The position numbers and the translations under genes are program-made. A stretch of DNA of 60,643 bases, from positions 1-60,643 of the forward strand of contig CAZYXV010000024.1 of NCBI GenBank assembly GCA_964651475.1, given 5' to 3'. The number at the start of each line of letters is the position of its first letter. Positions within the stretch are counted from its first letter, which is position 1. The stretch is from JBGSMF01 sp964651475. GTDB taxonomy: Bacteria; Chloroflexota; Anaerolineae; Fen-1058. Of the stretch, positions 60,043-60,643 are shown piece after piece. Below the pieces are notes generated by a model. It did no database searches and was not told where the DNA came from. It was given only the letters and a program-made list of their open reading frames with translations.

Positions 60043-60643
60043 GCCGGGCGACCCGGCAAGTCCACATGTTCAAGCACCCAAGCAAACACATCTCTGGGCC
60101 GGGCGCCAAAGAACCGTTCGGCGGCGGTCGTACCCTCCGGGCGCTTGACGAAAAAGTTGTGGACGGTTGTCAAGGCTTCCAACTTTTGGTTAGTGAGCCG
60201 ATGCAAGCTATGGTGCCACAGGGCCAAATAGCCATTGCGGCCTTCCACGCAAGAACTCGAGCGTTGAAATATCTCGGCACACTCTTGAGCCACCGCTTCA
60301 ATGAGCATCAAATCGTTTGGCTCCACGGAGGCGAATGGCCCGGTCGAGTTCAAGAGGGGAGACAACAAAGCCTGCGAGCGTTTCTCAAGTTCATGGCGTT
60401 GTTCAGCGACTGGGGATTTTTCAGCGACCCGATGCAAGTAAATGCCTGGGATCAGGTGGCGATAAACGGCTTGCTCGACTTGTGGGACCAATCCAAGCGA
60501 TTCCACTTTGGCCCGAACCATCAGGAAAAAGAAAGCGATGGTGGCAACCAGCTCGATCACGACCCGTTTGGCTTTCTTGATCCGCTCCAGGCTGTAAGCC
60601 GGCAAGCTGGCCTGAGTGGCGACTTGCTCGATAGCCGCCAAGT
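59988..60643 (-). CDS. DUF6399-type transposase, partial at window end
   Basis: The open frame runs off the right edge; 217 residues are visible, ending in APLIA and a stop at 59988. SSSCVEGRNGYLALWHHSLHRL and VHNFFVKRPEGTTAAERFFGARPRDVFAWVLEHV are the conserved core of a DUF6399-type IS-transposase-related family in Cyanobacteria and Chloroflexota. The hydrophobic VVIELVATIAFFFLMV stretch is typical. The start is not in the window. Its insertion seems to have removed the end of the integrase. Confidence 0.82.
   Translation of the reverse strand, partial: LAAIEQVATQASLPAYSLERIKKAKRVVIELVATIAFFFLMVRAKVESLGLVPQVEQAVYRHLIPGIYLHRVAEKSPVAEQRHELEKRSQALLSPLLNSTGPFASVEPNDLMLIEAVAQECAEIFQRSSSCVEGRNGYLALWHHSLHRLTNQKLEALTTVHNFFVKRPEGTTAAERFFGARPRDVFAWVLEHVDLPGRPAQKRSQPERKAYLAPLIA

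Overview
The window looks like chromosomal DNA of a Chloroflexota bacterium, probably Anaerolineae or a relative. I infer this from the gene content: GAF/PAS-rich histidine kinases, a Ser/Thr kinase with a sulfatase-modifying-factor-like tail, DUF2723 and GT39 glycosyltransferases, DUF951, DUF6391 and DUF6504 proteins, secreted proteins with a FLPLIL-type tail, Pro/Thr-rich lipoprotein linkers, and GAAC-N4-GTTC-type SOS boxes. No rRNA is present, so the assignment rests on style and not on a marker.

Layout. (1) 1-1.2 kb: transposase debris. (2) 1.2-14.1 kb: a membrane glycosyltransferase, two very large sensor kinases on the + strand and, convergent with them, a Ser/Thr kinase plus a GAF histidine kinase on the - strand. 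(3) 14.2-20.1 kb, all - strand: SRAP protein, ABC-2 permease, DinB protein, an unrecognised gene, then a tightly overlapping run (metallophosphoesterase, ADP-ribosylation/crystallin J1-like protein, aminoglycoside-phosphotransferase-like kinase, GNAT). (4) 20.1-27.1 kb: an ABC-2 transporter set (coiled-coil membrane protein, permease, ATPase, large secreted/membrane auxiliary protein). (5) 27.2-34.0 kb: a GT26-DUF2723 fusion, ADP-ribosylglycohydrolase, HAD hydrolase, a clan-A glycosidase-like lipoprotein and a YkvA protein. (6) 34.1-34.9 kb: tRNA-Arg and a repeat-rich island. (7) 34.9-39.5 kb: a maltose-type ABC importer (malG, malF, malE) with a LacI regulator whose own promoter carries two operators. 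(8) 39.6-41.1 kb: an FtsK-like ATPase, a DUF6504 protein and a small protein behind a promoter containing a LexA-type box. (9) 41.3-43.7 kb: two paralogous Tat-exported proteins with repeated Thr-Cys-Tyr motifs, translationally linked to a radical SAM/SPASM enzyme. This is the best candidate for an undescribed system. (10) 43.7-49.1 kb: holA, DUF6391, a degenerate DNA-methylase-like protein and an M20 peptidase. (11) 49.1-51.6 kb: remnants of an RHS/HINT gene around a PQQ-propeller lipoprotein. (12) 51.7-58.6 kb: glycosidase-like and GT39 genes, DUF951, DUF4013, a methyltransferase and two secreted proteins. (13) 58.9-60.6 kb: tRNA-Lys followed by a tyrosine integrase whose C-terminus is replaced by a DUF6399-type transposase gene.

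The window is accessory-rich, with mobile DNA at both ends, several palindromic repeat families and much cell-envelope and secretion coding. The envelope genes and the ABC sets are compatible with a multicellular or sheathed lifestyle, but that is inference.
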